Notes: generated by a model not told the origin, from the sequence alone. A stretch of 64,000 bases of DNA from Clostridiales bacterium (GCA_014799665.1 JAAVHP010000012.1:62001-126000), one strand, 5' to 3'; counted from the stretch's first letter, positions 38,176 to 48,466 are shown. Numbers and translations: made by a program.

Positions 38176-39621
38176 ATGAACGACAGCGAAATTTATCACG
38201 GCAAGCCGAGCATCGGTACGCGTATACGCTCTTACTTTGCCAATATCCCCAAACGCCTGAAAAACTTTTTCGGCGGGATCGGGCGAAAAGCGTCGCGTGT
38301 CCCGCAGAAGATAGGCGCACGCGCGCAATATATCAAGACCGCGCCCAAGCCCGTAAAAGCGTCGATGGGGCTCATGGGGCTAGGTCAGCTCATGCAAAAA
38401 CAAATAGTAAAGGGCATTCTGTTCCTTTTGATTTTCGCCGCATACGTAACGTACATGGTGTTCTCGGGCGGGGAAGCGATGTACAACTTCTTCTCGCTCG
38501 GCGTAGTGCCCGCCAACCCGTGGCTGGGGATAGAGGGTGACAACTCGGTAGTAATGATGTTGCTCGGCACGCTTGCGTTTATCATTACGGGATTTTTCAT
38601 AGCCGTGCATCTCGCGAACATACGCGACGCGCAAAGAACGTTCGACTACGTGTCTCGTGGAAACAAAACGCCGAGCTTCAAGCAGTCGCTTGCGAGTATG
38701 TTCGATAAATACTTCTACGTAACGGCGCTCGTTCTGCCCGTTGTCGGCGTGTTCGTGTTCAATATTCTGCCGATAATCTTCATGGTGTTTTTGGCGTTCA
38801 CAGATTACAGCGGACAGGTCGTGCTGTCGGGCTCGCTCGTCAGCTGGATAGCTTTCGACAACTTCAAACAGCTGTTTTCGGTCGGGCTGATGGGTAGTAC
38901 GTTCTTCAAGATACTCGGATGGAACTTGTTATGGGCGATAATGAGCACCGCGCTCAATTATTTCGGCGGGCTCGCGATCGCGTTGCTTCTCAATAAAAAG
39001 ATAGTAAAGGGCAAAAAGATTTGGCGCGCCTTTCCCGTGCTTGCGTTCGCCGTGCCTGGCTTCATAACGCTGTTGGCGTTCAAGTTCATGTTTTCAAACC
39101 AAGGTCCTATCAATTATTATATAGAACAGCTCGGTGGCACGGGCAAGCTGTTCTTCGGCATCGACAGCAAGTGGAGCGCGAGGATAATCGGCTGGCTGGT
39201 CAATGCGTGGCTGTCCATTCCGTCGAGTATGCTGCTAGCGACGGGCATACTCGCAAACCTCAATCCCGACCTGTACGAAGCGGCAAGGATAGACGGCGCA
39301 AGCCCGTGGACGCAGTTCGTGAAAATAACCCTGCCGTTCGTGGTGTTCGCAACTACGCCCGTGCTGATAGGGCAGTTCATGGGCAACTTCAATAACTTCG
39401 GCGTGTTCTACTTTCTGCGCGGCGGAATAATATGCGACGGGTACTTCCTTGCGAGCGATACCGATCTTCTTATAAATTGGCTATACAGCCTGTCGATAGA
39501 CAACAAATATTACTCGCTCGGCGCGGCGATAAGCATAATCATATTCATAATAGCGGCGGTCATCTCGCTCGCGGTGTACGTAAAATCGCCCTCGTATTCA
39601 AAGGAGGATATGTACAGATGA
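38176..39621 (+). CDS. sugar ABC transporter permease, MalF-like
   Basis: This 481-residue protein carries an extra N-terminal cytoplasmic/membrane region (about 1-165, with helices near 75-100 and 115-145) before the usual six-helix binding-protein-dependent permease domain. The EAA loop EAARIDGASPWTQFVKITLPF that docks the ATPase is near residue 371. It is the MalF partner in maltodextrin import. The start is ATG 38176 after AGGAGGG. Its stop overlaps the next start by four bases (ATGA). Confidence 0.93.
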   Translation: MNDSEIYHGKPSIGTRIRSYFANIPKRLKNFFGGIGRKASRVPQKIGARAQYIKTAPKPVKASMGLMGLGQLMQKQIVKGILFLLIFAAYVTYMVFSGGEAMYNFFSLGVVPANPWLGIEGDNSVVMMLLGTLAFIITGFFIAVHLANIRDAQRTFDYVSRGNKTPSFKQSLASMFDKYFYVTALVLPVVGVFVFNILPIIFMVFLAFTDYSGQVVLSGSLVSWIAFDNFKQLFSVGLMGSTFFKILGWNLLWAIMSTALNYFGGLAIALLLNKKIVKGKKIWRAFPVLAFAVPGFITLLAFKFMFSNQGPINYYIEQLGGTGKLFFGIDSKWSARIIGWLVNAWLSIPSSMLLATGILANLNPDLYEAARIDGASPWTQFVKITLPFVVFATTPVLIGQFMGNFNNFGVFYFLRGGIICDGYFLASDTDLLINWLYSLSIDNKYYSLGAAISIIIFIIAAVISLAVYVKSPSYSKEDMYR

Positions 39622-40511
39622 AAATAAGCAAAGCCGACAAGCTCATAAACAAGCAGATCAAAAAATCGCGGATCGCGCGCAAGATCACGCCCAAGCGTTT
39701 TGCCGAAGGCTTCTTTACATATCTGGCGCTCATAGTAATAGCGGTGATATTCGCGTTCCCCGTGCTGTGGCTCGTCCTCGCGTCGTTCAGCGAAAGCGGA
39801 TCTATGTACACGTTTAAGGGCTTCTTTCCGAGCTCGTACAGTATCGAAACGTTCAAAAAGCTGTTTACCGACACCGAAATGTACAACTATCCGCGCTGGT
39901 TCGCCAATACGCTTATAATTGCAGTTGCGTCGTCGGTGCTCGGCAGCCTCTTAGTCATACTCACGGCGTACGTCATGTCGCGGTTCAGGTTTGGTGCGCG
40001 CAAGGGAATAATGAAGACAACAATGGTGCTCGGTATGTTCCCGTCGTTCATGGCAATGACCGCCGTGTACCTTTTGATGACGCAGTTCGACATGATAGAT
40101 AATCTTTGGGGCTTGGTGCTCATATATTCGGCGGGCGCGCCCATGGGCTATCTAACACAGAAAGGCTTCTTCGACACGATAAGCAATTCCATGTACGAAG
40201 CGGCGCGCATAGACGGCGCGAGCAACTTCAAGGTGTTCGTGAGAATAACCCTGCCGATAGCAATGCCCATGATAGTGTATACGCTCATAACCTCGTTCAC
40301 GTGGCCGTGGTCGGACTTCATACTGCCCAAGCTGCTACTAAAAAACAAGGACTTGTACACGGTCGCCGTCGGGCTTATGAGCCTTGGCGATACGGAATTC
40401 GCGCGGTTCGCCGCAGGCTCGGTGTTTATCGCAGTGCCGATCATTGTACTGTATTTCTGTTTGGTCAAGTATATGGTAAACGGACTGACTGCGGGCGCGG
40501 TAAAAGAATAA
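39618..40511 (+). CDS. sugar ABC transporter permease, MalG-like
   Basis: This 297-residue protein has six membrane helices and the EAA loop YEAARIDGASNFKVFVRITLP near residue 193, as in MalG. ATG 39618 has a perfect AAGGAGGATATG upstream region inside the malF end, which fixes the start and explains the 4-base overlap. It forms the heterodimeric channel with the MalF-like protein. No ABC ATPase is encoded in this operon, so a shared MsmK/MalK-type ATPase from elsewhere in the genome must energise it. A terminator follows. Confidence 0.93.
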   Translation: MKISKADKLINKQIKKSRIARKITPKRFAEGFFTYLALIVIAVIFAFPVLWLVLASFSESGSMYTFKGFFPSSYSIETFKKLFTDTEMYNYPRWFANTLIIAVASSVLGSLLVILTAYVMSRFRFGARKGIMKTTMVLGMFPSFMAMTAVYLLMTQFDMIDNLWGLVLIYSAGAPMGYLTQKGFFDTISNSMYEAARIDGASNFKVFVRITLPIAMPMIVYTLITSFTWPWSDFILPKLLLKNKDLYTVAVGLMSLGDTEFARFAAGSVFIAVPIIVLYFCLVKYMVNGLTAGAVKE

Positions 40512-40540
40512 GCGGGAATTATATATTAATGAAAGATAAT

Positions 40541-40571
40541 GAGAGGGCGTGCGAAAGCGCGCCTTTTCTCG
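40541..40571 (+). terminator. terminator of the maltodextrin operon
   Basis: GAGAGGGCGTGC, GAAA loop, GCGCGCCTTTTCTC. Confidence 0.75.
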
Positions 40572-40675
40572 TTGATAGGCGAGCGGGGAAAAGCACTTGC
40601 GAATAATCGGGTTTGTGTTATACATACTATTAAATAACGAAAAAACTACTTAAAACAGAATATGTAAAGTATTTT

Positions 40676-40798
40676 ATAACGTAACAAAACTACTCGGGTG
40701 TAACGAAACAAGCCCCGCTTTCGTAAACACTCGACGCTAAAAGTTTCTTGCCTACTTCTTTTCAAAGAAGTAGGTGCTTCTTTCCAAAAAGAAGTAGG
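40676..40798 (+). repeat. dispersed repeat family A, copy 2
   Basis: ATAACGTAACAAAACTACTC, CGGGTGTAACGAAA, ACACTCGACGCTAAAAG, TTTCTTGCCTACTTC and the hairpin CTTCTTTTCAAAGAAG, with a second partial hairpin after it. The remaining bases of the 40512-40806 gap hold only a terminator. Confidence 0.8.
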
Positions 40799-40806
40799 AA
40801 TACCTA

Positions 40807-40835
40807 TTGACACGCGCGGGTAATCGTGCTATAAT
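40807..40835 (+). promoter_or_regulatory. promoter of the SipW-type peptidase gene (near-leaderless)
   Basis: TTGACA (40807-40812), 17 bases, TATAAT (40830-40835). Ten bases separate the -10 from ATG 40846, giving a leader of about 4 nt. Confidence 0.75.
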
Positions 40836-40845
40836 TGTATCGATC

Positions 40846-42681
40846 ATGGCGAATTCGGCAGAACAAAACGAAGCGACGCCCACTGTGGCGGCGCAGCCCA
40901 AGAAGAAAAGCAAGATAGGAAAGGTGTTTAAAGTAGCAGGCGTATTGCTGTTGCTTTTTGTTTTGGTTGCGCTCACGCTCAACGCTCTGCTCAGTATGTT
41001 CAGCGATAACTACTATACTACGTTCGGCAAGTACCGACTTTTCGCGATCGTCACCGACTCAATGGAGCCGGAGATCCCGACGGGCAGCATGATAGTCGAC
41101 GTCAAACCTACGAGCGAAGCCGAGATCACGGTCGGCACGGTCATAACGTTCCGCGCCAAGAGCGGCAAGGACACTATACTTTTAACCCACCGCGTAACTG
41201 CGATAGGCGAGCGCAACGGTCAAACCGTATACACGACCAAGGGCGATAACGCCGGCGGCACCGACGCATACAAACCGACCTTCGACGACATAGCGGGAGT
41301 ATACACCGGCAACAAGTGCGGGTTCTTCGGCTCGCTGTTCGGGTTCTTCCAATCGTCGCTCGGCATAAGTATGCTCATATTCTGTCTATTCATAGTTATT
41401 GTCGCATGGGTAGCGATCTGGTATATCAATCGCACCGAAATACGCAAAAAAGTCGAAAACGCAGCGCTCAAAAAGAGCGCGCAAGCCCTTTCGTCTGTCA
41501 GCCTGCGCTACGACAATATCACCGAAATAACGGCGGTCATGGACGTGTTGGGAATGCTGACTGACACGCCGCAGACCCACGCCGAGGCGAAAGCCATATC
41601 CGATCGGCTCATGCAGTTCATCAGAGCCGAAAACCTCGAACTGCCCAAAACCCCCGAAACGGCGGCGGTGCTCGACAGCCTGCCCGCGCCCGACACCCCG
41701 AGCTCGCTCGCAGTGGCAATGTCGCAGGGCGCAACGCTCCGCCAAGCCGAGGACGGGCAAACGCTCGTGCTCACCACGGCGACGGGCGGCAAAAACATAC
41801 TTTTGACCCCCGTGCAAACCGCCGATGGCGTAATACTCTGTCAGCAGGGCGTGCGGCTCAGAAGCGATCTCGCGCCCGATATCGAGCGGTTGGGGCTAAT
41901 GAGTATGCCGACCAACCCCGAATTCTTCGAGGGTCAGCCGCTCGAAAAGAACGTTATATACCCCGAGCTTCCGCAGCCGACGGCTCGGCTCGGTCCGGAC
42001 GAACTTCTATCCGCGCAGCCGCCTAACATTGGAAACCTGTTCGGCGAACAGCAATTATCGTCGCCCGTGCCCGTCACAAATTTGATCGATGGTGGGAATA
42101 CGAATACAGAAAAGCAAGCCCTTCCGTCGGGCGCGCATACAGATATTACGGCGGACGCGGAGAAACCGAGCGGCGCGGAAAAACAAGAAAAGCAGGAAAA
42201 AGCGAAAAAACAGGAAAAACCCGAAAGCTCTACCGCGACAAACGCTGGAACGAGCGCGGCTGTAAGCGGCGGATCGTACCTCGATGCGGCGCGGCTCAAA
42301 TACGCGGCGCATAGAAAGAACGCGGCGGAGCTCGAAATCAAACAGGCGGAAACTCTCCATGAGCTTTTGACCGATGCCGAGCCTTTGACCGAAGAAGAAC
42401 AAGCGAAGCTAAAAGAGTATAAAGCGGCGCAAGCTAAGGCGAAAGCGAGTAAGCCCAAAACTCAAAGAAAGCCGAAAACGCCCGAACAAAAAGCCAAGGC
42501 AAAGGCGGCGGCTGAAAGCAAAAAAGCGGCGCAGGAAGCCTTTCTCAGTTCGCTCAGTCCCGAGGATAGGGAATTGTATCTAGCCGAGGTCAAGCTCGCC
42601 AAGGCACGCGAAAGCTCGATTCGTAAGCTCAAACGCCTTGCCGCCGACCGCAAGCTATTGGAACAAATAGAAGAAGAATAA
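40846..42681 (+). CDS. sipW: SipW-type signal peptidase I with long C-terminal tail, 611 aa
   Basis: A membrane helix (about 33-55) precedes the catalytic domain with Ser72 in TDSMEP and His115 in LTHRVTA. The Ser/His pair (no lysine) marks the ER-type SipW/Sec11 group, which cleaves TasA-like preproteins. A second membrane helix is near 177-200. The remaining 410 residues are not normally present: a helical region (210-300), then a Pro/Glu/Lys/Ala-rich segment with EKQEKQEKAKKQEKPE and lysine-alanine coiled-coil stretches. The true start is ATG 40846; an upstream TTG lies on the -35 box. Likely substrates follow: the 1577-residue protein and two TasA-like proteins. The tail probably faces the cytoplasm. 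Confidence 0.85.
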   Translation: MANSAEQNEATPTVAAQPKKKSKIGKVFKVAGVLLLLFVLVALTLNALLSMFSDNYYTTFGKYRLFAIVTDSMEPEIPTGSMIVDVKPTSEAEITVGTVITFRAKSGKDTILLTHRVTAIGERNGQTVYTTKGDNAGGTDAYKPTFDDIAGVYTGNKCGFFGSLFGFFQSSLGISMLIFCLFIVIVAWVAIWYINRTEIRKKVENAALKKSAQALSSVSLRYDNITEITAVMDVLGMLTDTPQTHAEAKAISDRLMQFIRAENLELPKTPETAAVLDSLPAPDTPSSLAVAMSQGATLRQAEDGQTLVLTTATGGKNILLTPVQTADGVILCQQGVRLRSDLAPDIERLGLMSMPTNPEFFEGQPLEKNVIYPELPQPTARLGPDELLSAQPPNIGNLFGEQQLSSPVPVTNLIDGGNTNTEKQALPSGAHTDITADAEKPSGAEKQEKQEKAKKQEKPESSTATNAGTSAAVSGGSYLDAARLKYAAHRKNAAELEIKQAETLHELLTDAEPLTEEEQAKLKEYKAAQAKAKASKPKTQRKPKTPEQKAKAKAAAESKKAAQEAFLSSLSPEDRELYLAEVKLAKARESSIRKLKRLAADRKLLEQIEEE

Positions 42682-42692
42682 GGTTTAATGTT

Positions 42693-42724
42693 AAAGTGCG
42701 GTAGTATAATTGCCGCACTTTTTT
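42693..42724 (+). terminator. terminator after sipW
   Basis: AAAGTGCGG, a roughly 11-base loop, CCGCACTTTTTT. Confidence 0.88.
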
Positions 42725-42830
42725 GTTCGCAAGTTTGGGATGGGCGAATGTATTATAATAACCCGTAATCACACCCTCCACCCAAAGGGGTAGGTTGATA
42801 AAAGTAAAGTTTCCAGCCTGCTTGTTTAAA

Positions 42831-42950
42831 AGCGGCGTAAAGATATAAGTAACGTAACGAAGCTAATCGGGTGTAATGCAAAGAAACAAATTACTTTCGC
42901 AAACACACGACACTAAAAGTTTCTTGCCTACTTCTTTTCAAAGAAGCAGG
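42831..42950 (+). repeat. dispersed repeat family A, copy 3
   Basis: AACGTAACGAAGCTAATCGG, GGTGTAATG, CAAACACACGACACTAAAAG, TTTCTTGCCTACTTC and the CTTCTTTTCAAAGAAG hairpin. The rest of the 42725-42992 gap shows no gene. Confidence 0.8.
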
Positions 42951-42992
42951 TCAAAGGAGTAGGAAGTTTTTTTAAAATTTTGAAAATACCTA

Positions 42993-43021
42993 TTGACATA
43001 CCGATAATCAAGTGATATAAT
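42993..43021 (+). promoter_or_regulatory. promoter of the giant surface-protein gene
   Basis: TTGACA (42993-42998), 17 bases, TATAAT (43016-43021), followed by a 37-base leader with GGGAG and AGGGGGA. Confidence 0.78.
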
Positions 43022-43058
43022 TAGTATGCATAAAAAATAAGGGAGTAAATTAGGGGGA

Positions 43059-46000
43059 ATGGAGAGAATCCGTCGTTTGAGATTTTTTATCATTGCGGCG
43101 CTCGCTTGCGCGATACTGTTTTGTATCGCGGGTTTTTCCGTTTCCTATGCCAAGTGGGATATCGGCGATAGCAGCGCAAGCGTAGCCAAAGGTAGCGACG
43201 GCAAGTTCTACGTGGAATGTCCCCAGTACGTAACGGGCGAAGGCGAGAACGCGACAGTTATTCCTCAGCTCCAAAAAGATAAATACTACCTTCAAGTTCC
43301 TCAGCGCGGCAATACCGCAATGTCCGACTATTACGAGTTCGGTTCTCACGATACTGCAAACGAAGTTAAGTTACAGTCCGTGTACTTGTACAAGGGCGAC
43401 GTTGTAGATTTGTACTATGCGTATGAGGAAGGAACCGAATCTAATAAGAAAATAATAAGAAAACAAATAGGCATAGCCAATAGCGGCACGGGTCAAAACC
43501 TCTCGGCCGATAAGATTACTTACAGCGGAAATAAGTATACGATACAAGAGAACGGCGAGGGCTTCTACGACTTTTATTATAATTACAGCACCAAATCCAT
43601 GTGGACGGTGTTTATCGGCAAGCCTTCCGAGGAAACGGTAGATTCGGGCAATACCGGCGATACGGGTAACGCAATAGATACTACCGGATATACGGAGCTT
43701 TTTTCCGTTAAGTTCTCCGGTGAAGACCTAGAAAGAAAGCTTTATTTCAAAACCGGAACGGGCGCGACCGGCGATTATGCCGATTTGGATAAGTTTGCCG
43801 TCCATATAAGGGCAAACGATTGGAGCGCCTATTACTATAATTCCCAAACATATCCCGGCTCCGGCGGTTCCGGTGACGGTAATATGCGCAAGGTAAGCTA
43901 TCTAAATAAAGGAACGGTTAACGTCGGTACTAAGGACATAACCGTTATAGTGTTTGGATTTGATGAACAGCACATAAGCGGCTCTCAAACAGCAGCCGGT
44001 TCGAACGGTAATGCGGCACCGTTATCTCTCGCGGATTACGCCAAAGGCGACGTGAACTGCATAACATTACATACTTCGAAAGGCAGCAGCCCCGTACTCG
44101 ATAAATACGGTTCGGGTTCGGGTTCCTCGTCGGGCGGCGGTGGTACCACCGAGGCCGACAACAGAACTCCGGCGGACCCTGACTGCGTCGGATCTACCTC
44201 GTTTGCCGAGGACTCAAACGCAACGCAAACTCTTGCCGGCAAAACGACCGTACGCGAGGTCAATGCAAAGGTAACGGGCGAGAACACCACCTACGTATAC
44301 AAAAACTATCTCGCGGTATCGCGCAGGAACTCGGAATCTACAGACGACGATAACTCGATAGCCTATATCGAGTTCCGTGTTTCGGATTGTTCGGTAGACC
44401 CTTACAGCGTACAAGTAAAATCGTTAAAGATAACCCGTAGAGCCACCGACGATAGCGGTAATATCACGGGCGAGTTTATCGTGCCTGCTCCGCGTATTTA
44501 CAATTACGACTCGTCGATCAAAACAATGCTCGGGCCTGCCGATACTCATGACAAACCCGACACGAGCGGCAATCGCTTCGCTATTTTTGCCCACGGCAAT
44601 CAGCACGTAGTAGAAGGTATAGATCCTTCGCAGGACGATGAAATATACCCGCATATGCAAAATCACTTCGACGACGGCGTGTACGTAGTGCTGTATTTCG
44701 GCGACCATTCGCAGCAGTATTTCGCACTGGATATCGAGCTGGAGCTCGATAAACCGGTGGACTTTAAGCTTACTGCGGAAGTATCGAATAAAAACAGCTG
44801 GGAGCGTTATCAGGACGGCTACGGCGAACCTTGGGGCTACTACATGGGCGGTCTTATCAACAGCGTAGAAACATGGGACCCCAGCCGTACTACCAAGCTC
44901 GAACGCGCTACCGACAGATACAAAACCGACTTTGACCCGACTTATGAAGAAAGCTTGTTGCCCGATATTGAAAACGCCACCGATGCGGCTATCGATTCGT
45001 TTAATAATAACCCCGACTTTAACTACAAAATAATCAGGTTCTATAAATCAACGGGAGCTTTCGAGGGCTTTGCACGCTATCCCGAGGGCAAGATCGACGT
45101 GTCGCTTACCGTCAATCTCACCGAAGGCTCGCTTGTGAAAATGTATATGCTCGATCACGACGGACATCGTTTGAACGGACACACCGTTTATGTAATGCCT
45201 AACGAGATAGAGTACGACGCTGCCACCAAAGCACTTTTCCTTGACGACAAATATAAAATTTACGACGAGGACTTGAACATTATCATACCCCAAACGGGTA
45301 CGTACGTGTTTAGGCTTGTCGGGCACTTCCATACGGGCGACGAAGAAGTCAACGGCAAGAGTGGTCGTATGTTCGACTATAAAACAGGCGAGCGTTGCGT
45401 AACTTTGCCTGCGGGTCACACAGGCGGTCCGTTGCCTAACTTCAACCTTATTGTAGACACGCTTTACATAACCTGTTCCAGCGTGGGAAACACCGAGTGC
45501 AATATCACGTTAAATGCCAACGGCGGCACGTTCGAGGGCGGAGCAACGACTCTTACGACCACCGTCACGTTCGGCTCGTCCGTAAATAACCTTCCCAAGC
45601 CTACGCGCGACGGCAAAACGCTCATGGGCTGGTACTACACGGACGCTGACGGCGAACGCCAGGACATCGGTTTTGACAGCACCATAACGGGCGATATGAA
45701 CTTGAACGCTTGGTGGTCGGCTAACTATACAGTAACGTTCGACGCTAACGGCGGTGCTTTGTCGGGCAATAATACCGCGACGACCGACGCGTACGGCAAC
45801 CTTACAGAAACGCAAATCAATGCGTTTGTTCCCACGCGTGACGACCACGAATTCTTGGGCTGGTACACGACATCCGCACAAACGGGCGGCGTAAAGATTA
45901 CTCCCGATTATACGTTCGAAGACAATACTATCGTTTACGCGCGTTGGAAAGAAGTTAATAAAATTACGATAACCTTTAACCTTAACGGCTTGCACGATAC

Positions 46001-47792
46001 AGACGTGCCCGACCCGCAACCTATTTCTGAGGGCGGAAATGTGATCGATCCTACAAGCGGCATGACCTTGCCCACGAATTATAATATAGAGGGCTGGTAC
46101 ACTACTGCGGCTTGCACCACGAAATACAATTTTGATACTCCTGTATCGAGCGCTACGCCTACTACCTTGTATGCCAAATGGTATGCCGAGGACGGTGTGT
46201 ACGTTAAAAAAGAGTTTAAGAACGCGTTAACCGTGAATGAAGAAAAACCCTATGAAGAACAAATGGTATTGGGCGTTAGGGTGACCGAAGATAACTCGCT
46301 CATTACCATTTGGTATAACAAGGCGGAGCATAGCGCGAAGATAAAAACCACTTGTCCTTTCTATTCGTCTTACTCGTCGGCAAACGGGCTCAGACTTGAC
46401 AAAGGTAATTATAACTTCTATTATAACTATGGAACTACCGATCCCGGCTTGTGGGTTGCTGGTCAGTATATCGTAACGCTTGATCCTAACGACGGCGCGA
46501 CCGAGAGCAGCGAAGTTCTAACGGGCGACTTGACCAAATCGGGCAACTCGTTTATCGGTAAATTATCCGCTGCTACTGTTAGCGGTATCAGCGAACCTAC
46601 AAGAACAGGCTATCGCTTCGACGGCTGGTATACTTTGGCGAGCGGCGGCGATAAAGTGGCTTTGTCCACCACGTACACGTTCAATTCAAGTACAACGCTT
46701 TACGCGCACTGGATAAAGACGTACACGGTAACGTTTGACGCCAATGGCGGTGCGTGGGGTGACGACAGCAACCCTCATACACAGGAGGTTGCCGAAGGCG
46801 ATGCACCGATCAAACCGGAGGATGACCCGACGCGTAGCGGTTATAAGTTTACGGGTTGGTATGCTAACACCGAAGGTGGCGATGAGATAACATCATTCCC
46901 CGCCGTAAGCGGTAACGTAACGTATTACGCGCATTGGGAAGAAAATACCGCTACAACGTATACTATAACGTTTAACGCTAACGGCGGTACATGTACCATG
47001 GCTTCGGCTACGACGAATGAGAGCGGCAATCTTACTACGTTGCCTACTGCAACGCGAGATTACCATACGTTTGACGGTTGGTATACTGCGGCGAGCGGTG
47101 GTACGCAAGTTACGACTTCGACAACGTTCAGTTCGGATACACCTGTTTATGCGCATTGGACAGTGCGAAACGGTGTATATGCTGGTACAACATTTAAAAA
47201 AGCTTTAACAGTCAACCCGACAAATAGTAGCGAGCAAATTGCTACTGAGGTTGATTTCGCGGCAGATGATATTATCGTAATCGTCTATAATAACACCATC
47301 TATGATGCAAGCAATAAATACGATATCAATGAATGGTATGACGGGTACGTAGATATCAGTAGCGGTATGTATAAGGTAACCAAAGCTTGGCTTGCTGACC
47401 TCTACTTCGATACCGGTGAGAATAAGTTATACGTTACAACGTCGGATAAATTTATTACTTCTAAATTTACGTCAGGTCAAAAAGAGTTCGGTATCAAGCT
47501 TAAAGACGGCTTTATAATAATAAGACACAATAACAGCTCCGCCGGTACTCAGCAATATGCTTATGTGTCAGATACGGGTGGAGATGCAAGCGGTGTTCTT
47601 AACAACAGCACTTCGAACACGGAATACGTTACTTACAATGAAACGGTAATGAATCGTACGTGGATGACGAGCGGTTCAACAATGTATATTAGTGTGGGTA
47701 ATAGCAATAACTCTTGGACCAATATGCAGTCGTTTACTATAACGGAAGGTTCAAAATATGCACTTAGCTGGAACCAGCATCCTACTGTCTAG
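43059..47792 (+). CDS. giant SipW-dependent surface protein with InlB-type repeats, 1577 aa
   Basis: The N-terminus (MERIRRLRFF, hydrophobic core, FSVSYAKW) is a SipW-type signal peptide. Beta-rich segments containing NFYYNYGT- or DFYYNYST-like starch-module motifs occupy about 30-800. About six InlB/Listeria-Bacteroides repeats follow between about 815 and 1370, with the recurring pattern TVTFDANGG...GWYT...YAHW. The C-terminal 200 residues are a separate domain (NGVYAGTTFKKALTV onward). There is no LPXTG motif or C-terminal membrane helix, so retention would be non-covalent or through polymerisation. It lies between the SipW-type peptidase and two TasA-like genes and is probably a matrix or adhesion component. 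Confidence 0.8.
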   Translation: MERIRRLRFFIIAALACAILFCIAGFSVSYAKWDIGDSSASVAKGSDGKFYVECPQYVTGEGENATVIPQLQKDKYYLQVPQRGNTAMSDYYEFGSHDTANEVKLQSVYLYKGDVVDLYYAYEEGTESNKKIIRKQIGIANSGTGQNLSADKITYSGNKYTIQENGEGFYDFYYNYSTKSMWTVFIGKPSEETVDSGNTGDTGNAIDTTGYTELFSVKFSGEDLERKLYFKTGTGATGDYADLDKFAVHIRANDWSAYYYNSQTYPGSGGSGDGNMRKVSYLNKGTVNVGTKDITVIVFGFDEQHISGSQTAAGSNGNAAPLSLADYAKGDVNCITLHTSKGSSPVLDKYGSGSGSSSGGGGTTEADNRTPADPDCVGSTSFAEDSNATQTLAGKTTVREVNAKVTGENTTYVYKNYLAVSRRNSESTDDDNSIAYIEFRVSDCSVDPYSVQVKSLKITRRATDDSGNITGEFIVPAPRIYNYDSSIKTMLGPADTHDKPDTSGNRFAIFAHGNQHVVEGIDPSQDDEIYPHMQNHFDDGVYVVLYFGDHSQQYFALDIELELDKPVDFKLTAEVSNKNSWERYQDGYGEPWGYYMGGLINSVETWDPSRTTKLERATDRYKTDFDPTYEESLLPDIENATDAAIDSFNNNPDFNYKIIRFYKSTGAFEGFARYPEGKIDVSLTVNLTEGSLVKMYMLDHDGHRLNGHTVYVMPNEIEYDAATKALFLDDKYKIYDEDLNIIIPQTGTYVFRLVGHFHTGDEEVNGKSGRMFDYKTGERCVTLPAGHTGGPLPNFNLIVDTLYITCSSVGNTECNITLNANGGTFEGGATTLTTTVTFGSSVNNLPKPTRDGKTLMGWYYTDADGERQDIGFDSTITGDMNLNAWWSANYTVTFDANGGALSGNNTATTDAYGNLTETQINAFVPTRDDHEFLGWYTTSAQTGGVKITPDYTFEDNTIVYARWKEVNKITITFNLNGLHDTDVPDPQPISEGGNVIDPTSGMTLPTNYNIEGWYTTAACTTKYNFDTPVSSATPTTLYAKWYAEDGVYVKKEFKNALTVNEEKPYEEQMVLGVRVTEDNSLITIWYNKAEHSAKIKTTCPFYSSYSSANGLRLDKGNYNFYYNYGTTDPGLWVAGQYIVTLDPNDGATESSEVLTGDLTKSGNSFIGKLSAATVSGISEPTRTGYRFDGWYTLASGGDKVALSTTYTFNSSTTLYAHWIKTYTVTFDANGGAWGDDSNPHTQEVAEGDAPIKPEDDPTRSGYKFTGWYANTEGGDEITSFPAVSGNVTYYAHWEENTATTYTITFNANGGTCTMASATTNESGNLTTLPTATRDYHTFDGWYTAASGGTQVTTSTTFSSDTPVYAHWTVRNGVYAGTTFKKALTVNPTNSSEQIATEVDFAADDIIVIVYNNTIYDASNKYDINEWYDGYVDISSGMYKVTKAWLADLYFDTGENKLYVTTSDKFITSKFTSGQKEFGIKLKDGFIIIRHNNSSAGTQQYAYVSDTGGDASGVLNNSTSNTEYVTYNETVMNRTWMTSGSTMYISVGNSNNSWTNMQSFTITEGSKYALSWNQHPTV

Positions 47793-47870
47793 TAGCCAAT
47801 AACATCTCACCAAAAATCTTTACTCGGCGTGGTGCGCCAGAAACAAAAATCTTCAAGGAGGACGCCAAAT

Positions 47871-48434
47871 ATGAAAAAGTCAACAAAAGCGCTTATTGCG
47901 GCGACGGCAGCTATTTCGTTAGTCTGTATCGGCACGGTTTCGTATGCGGCGTGGAACAATAGTACGGCGAGCAGCGTAGACGTAGTCGGCGGCTCTACCG
48001 GTGTAATTAGTTCTCTCGGCGGGGTAACCGCAACGCCTTCATCGGCAAGCGGCACGTTTGTAAACAACAAGTACACAATGAACAAGCTCATCCCTATCGA
48101 CCACAACGGAACGGTTTCCGGCGCTGTCAAGTATTGGGAGTTTACGCTCACTTGCGCTACGACGGGGGAGCAACAGTTTAATTACATCGTCAGCGGCGAG
48201 TTGAAAACAACGGTGTCCGGCGGCTCTAATGCGAACGATATCGGTTTGTATTGGTCGACTGATACGCCTACTCCTACTACCGGCACTAAGTTTGAAACGA
48301 CTGCGGCAAAGATCATTCCGGAAAGCGACGGTACCAAGGTAGTATATGTGTTCCTTAAATCGAATACCGTTGACGCTATGGGCGCGAGTATAACCTTAAC
48401 GTTCAATGCTGTCGATGCTACACCGTCTAATTAG
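47871..48434 (+). CDS. TasA/camelysin-like SipW-dependent protein 1
   Basis: This 187-residue protein starts at ATG 47871, nine bases after AAGGAGG. The signal peptide ends VSYAAWNN, the SipW-substrate pattern, and the mature domain of about 160 residues begins with S.VDVVGGSTG and ends ASITLTFNAV, an all-beta strand pattern like the camelysin/TasA family. Members polymerise into fibres of the biofilm matrix or act as exported metalloprotease-like proteins. The gene follows the giant protein by 78 bases without a promoter that I can see. The related protein 2 has the same layout. Confidence 0.82.
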   Translation: MKKSTKALIAATAAISLVCIGTVSYAAWNNSTASSVDVVGGSTGVISSLGGVTATPSSASGTFVNNKYTMNKLIPIDHNGTVSGAVKYWEFTLTCATTGEQQFNYIVSGELKTTVSGGSNANDIGLYWSTDTPTPTTGTKFETTAAKIIPESDGTKVVYVFLKSNTVDAMGASITLTFNAVDATPSN

Positions 48435-48466
48435 CGGTTCGTCGGGCGAGTAGACGATAAACAACA

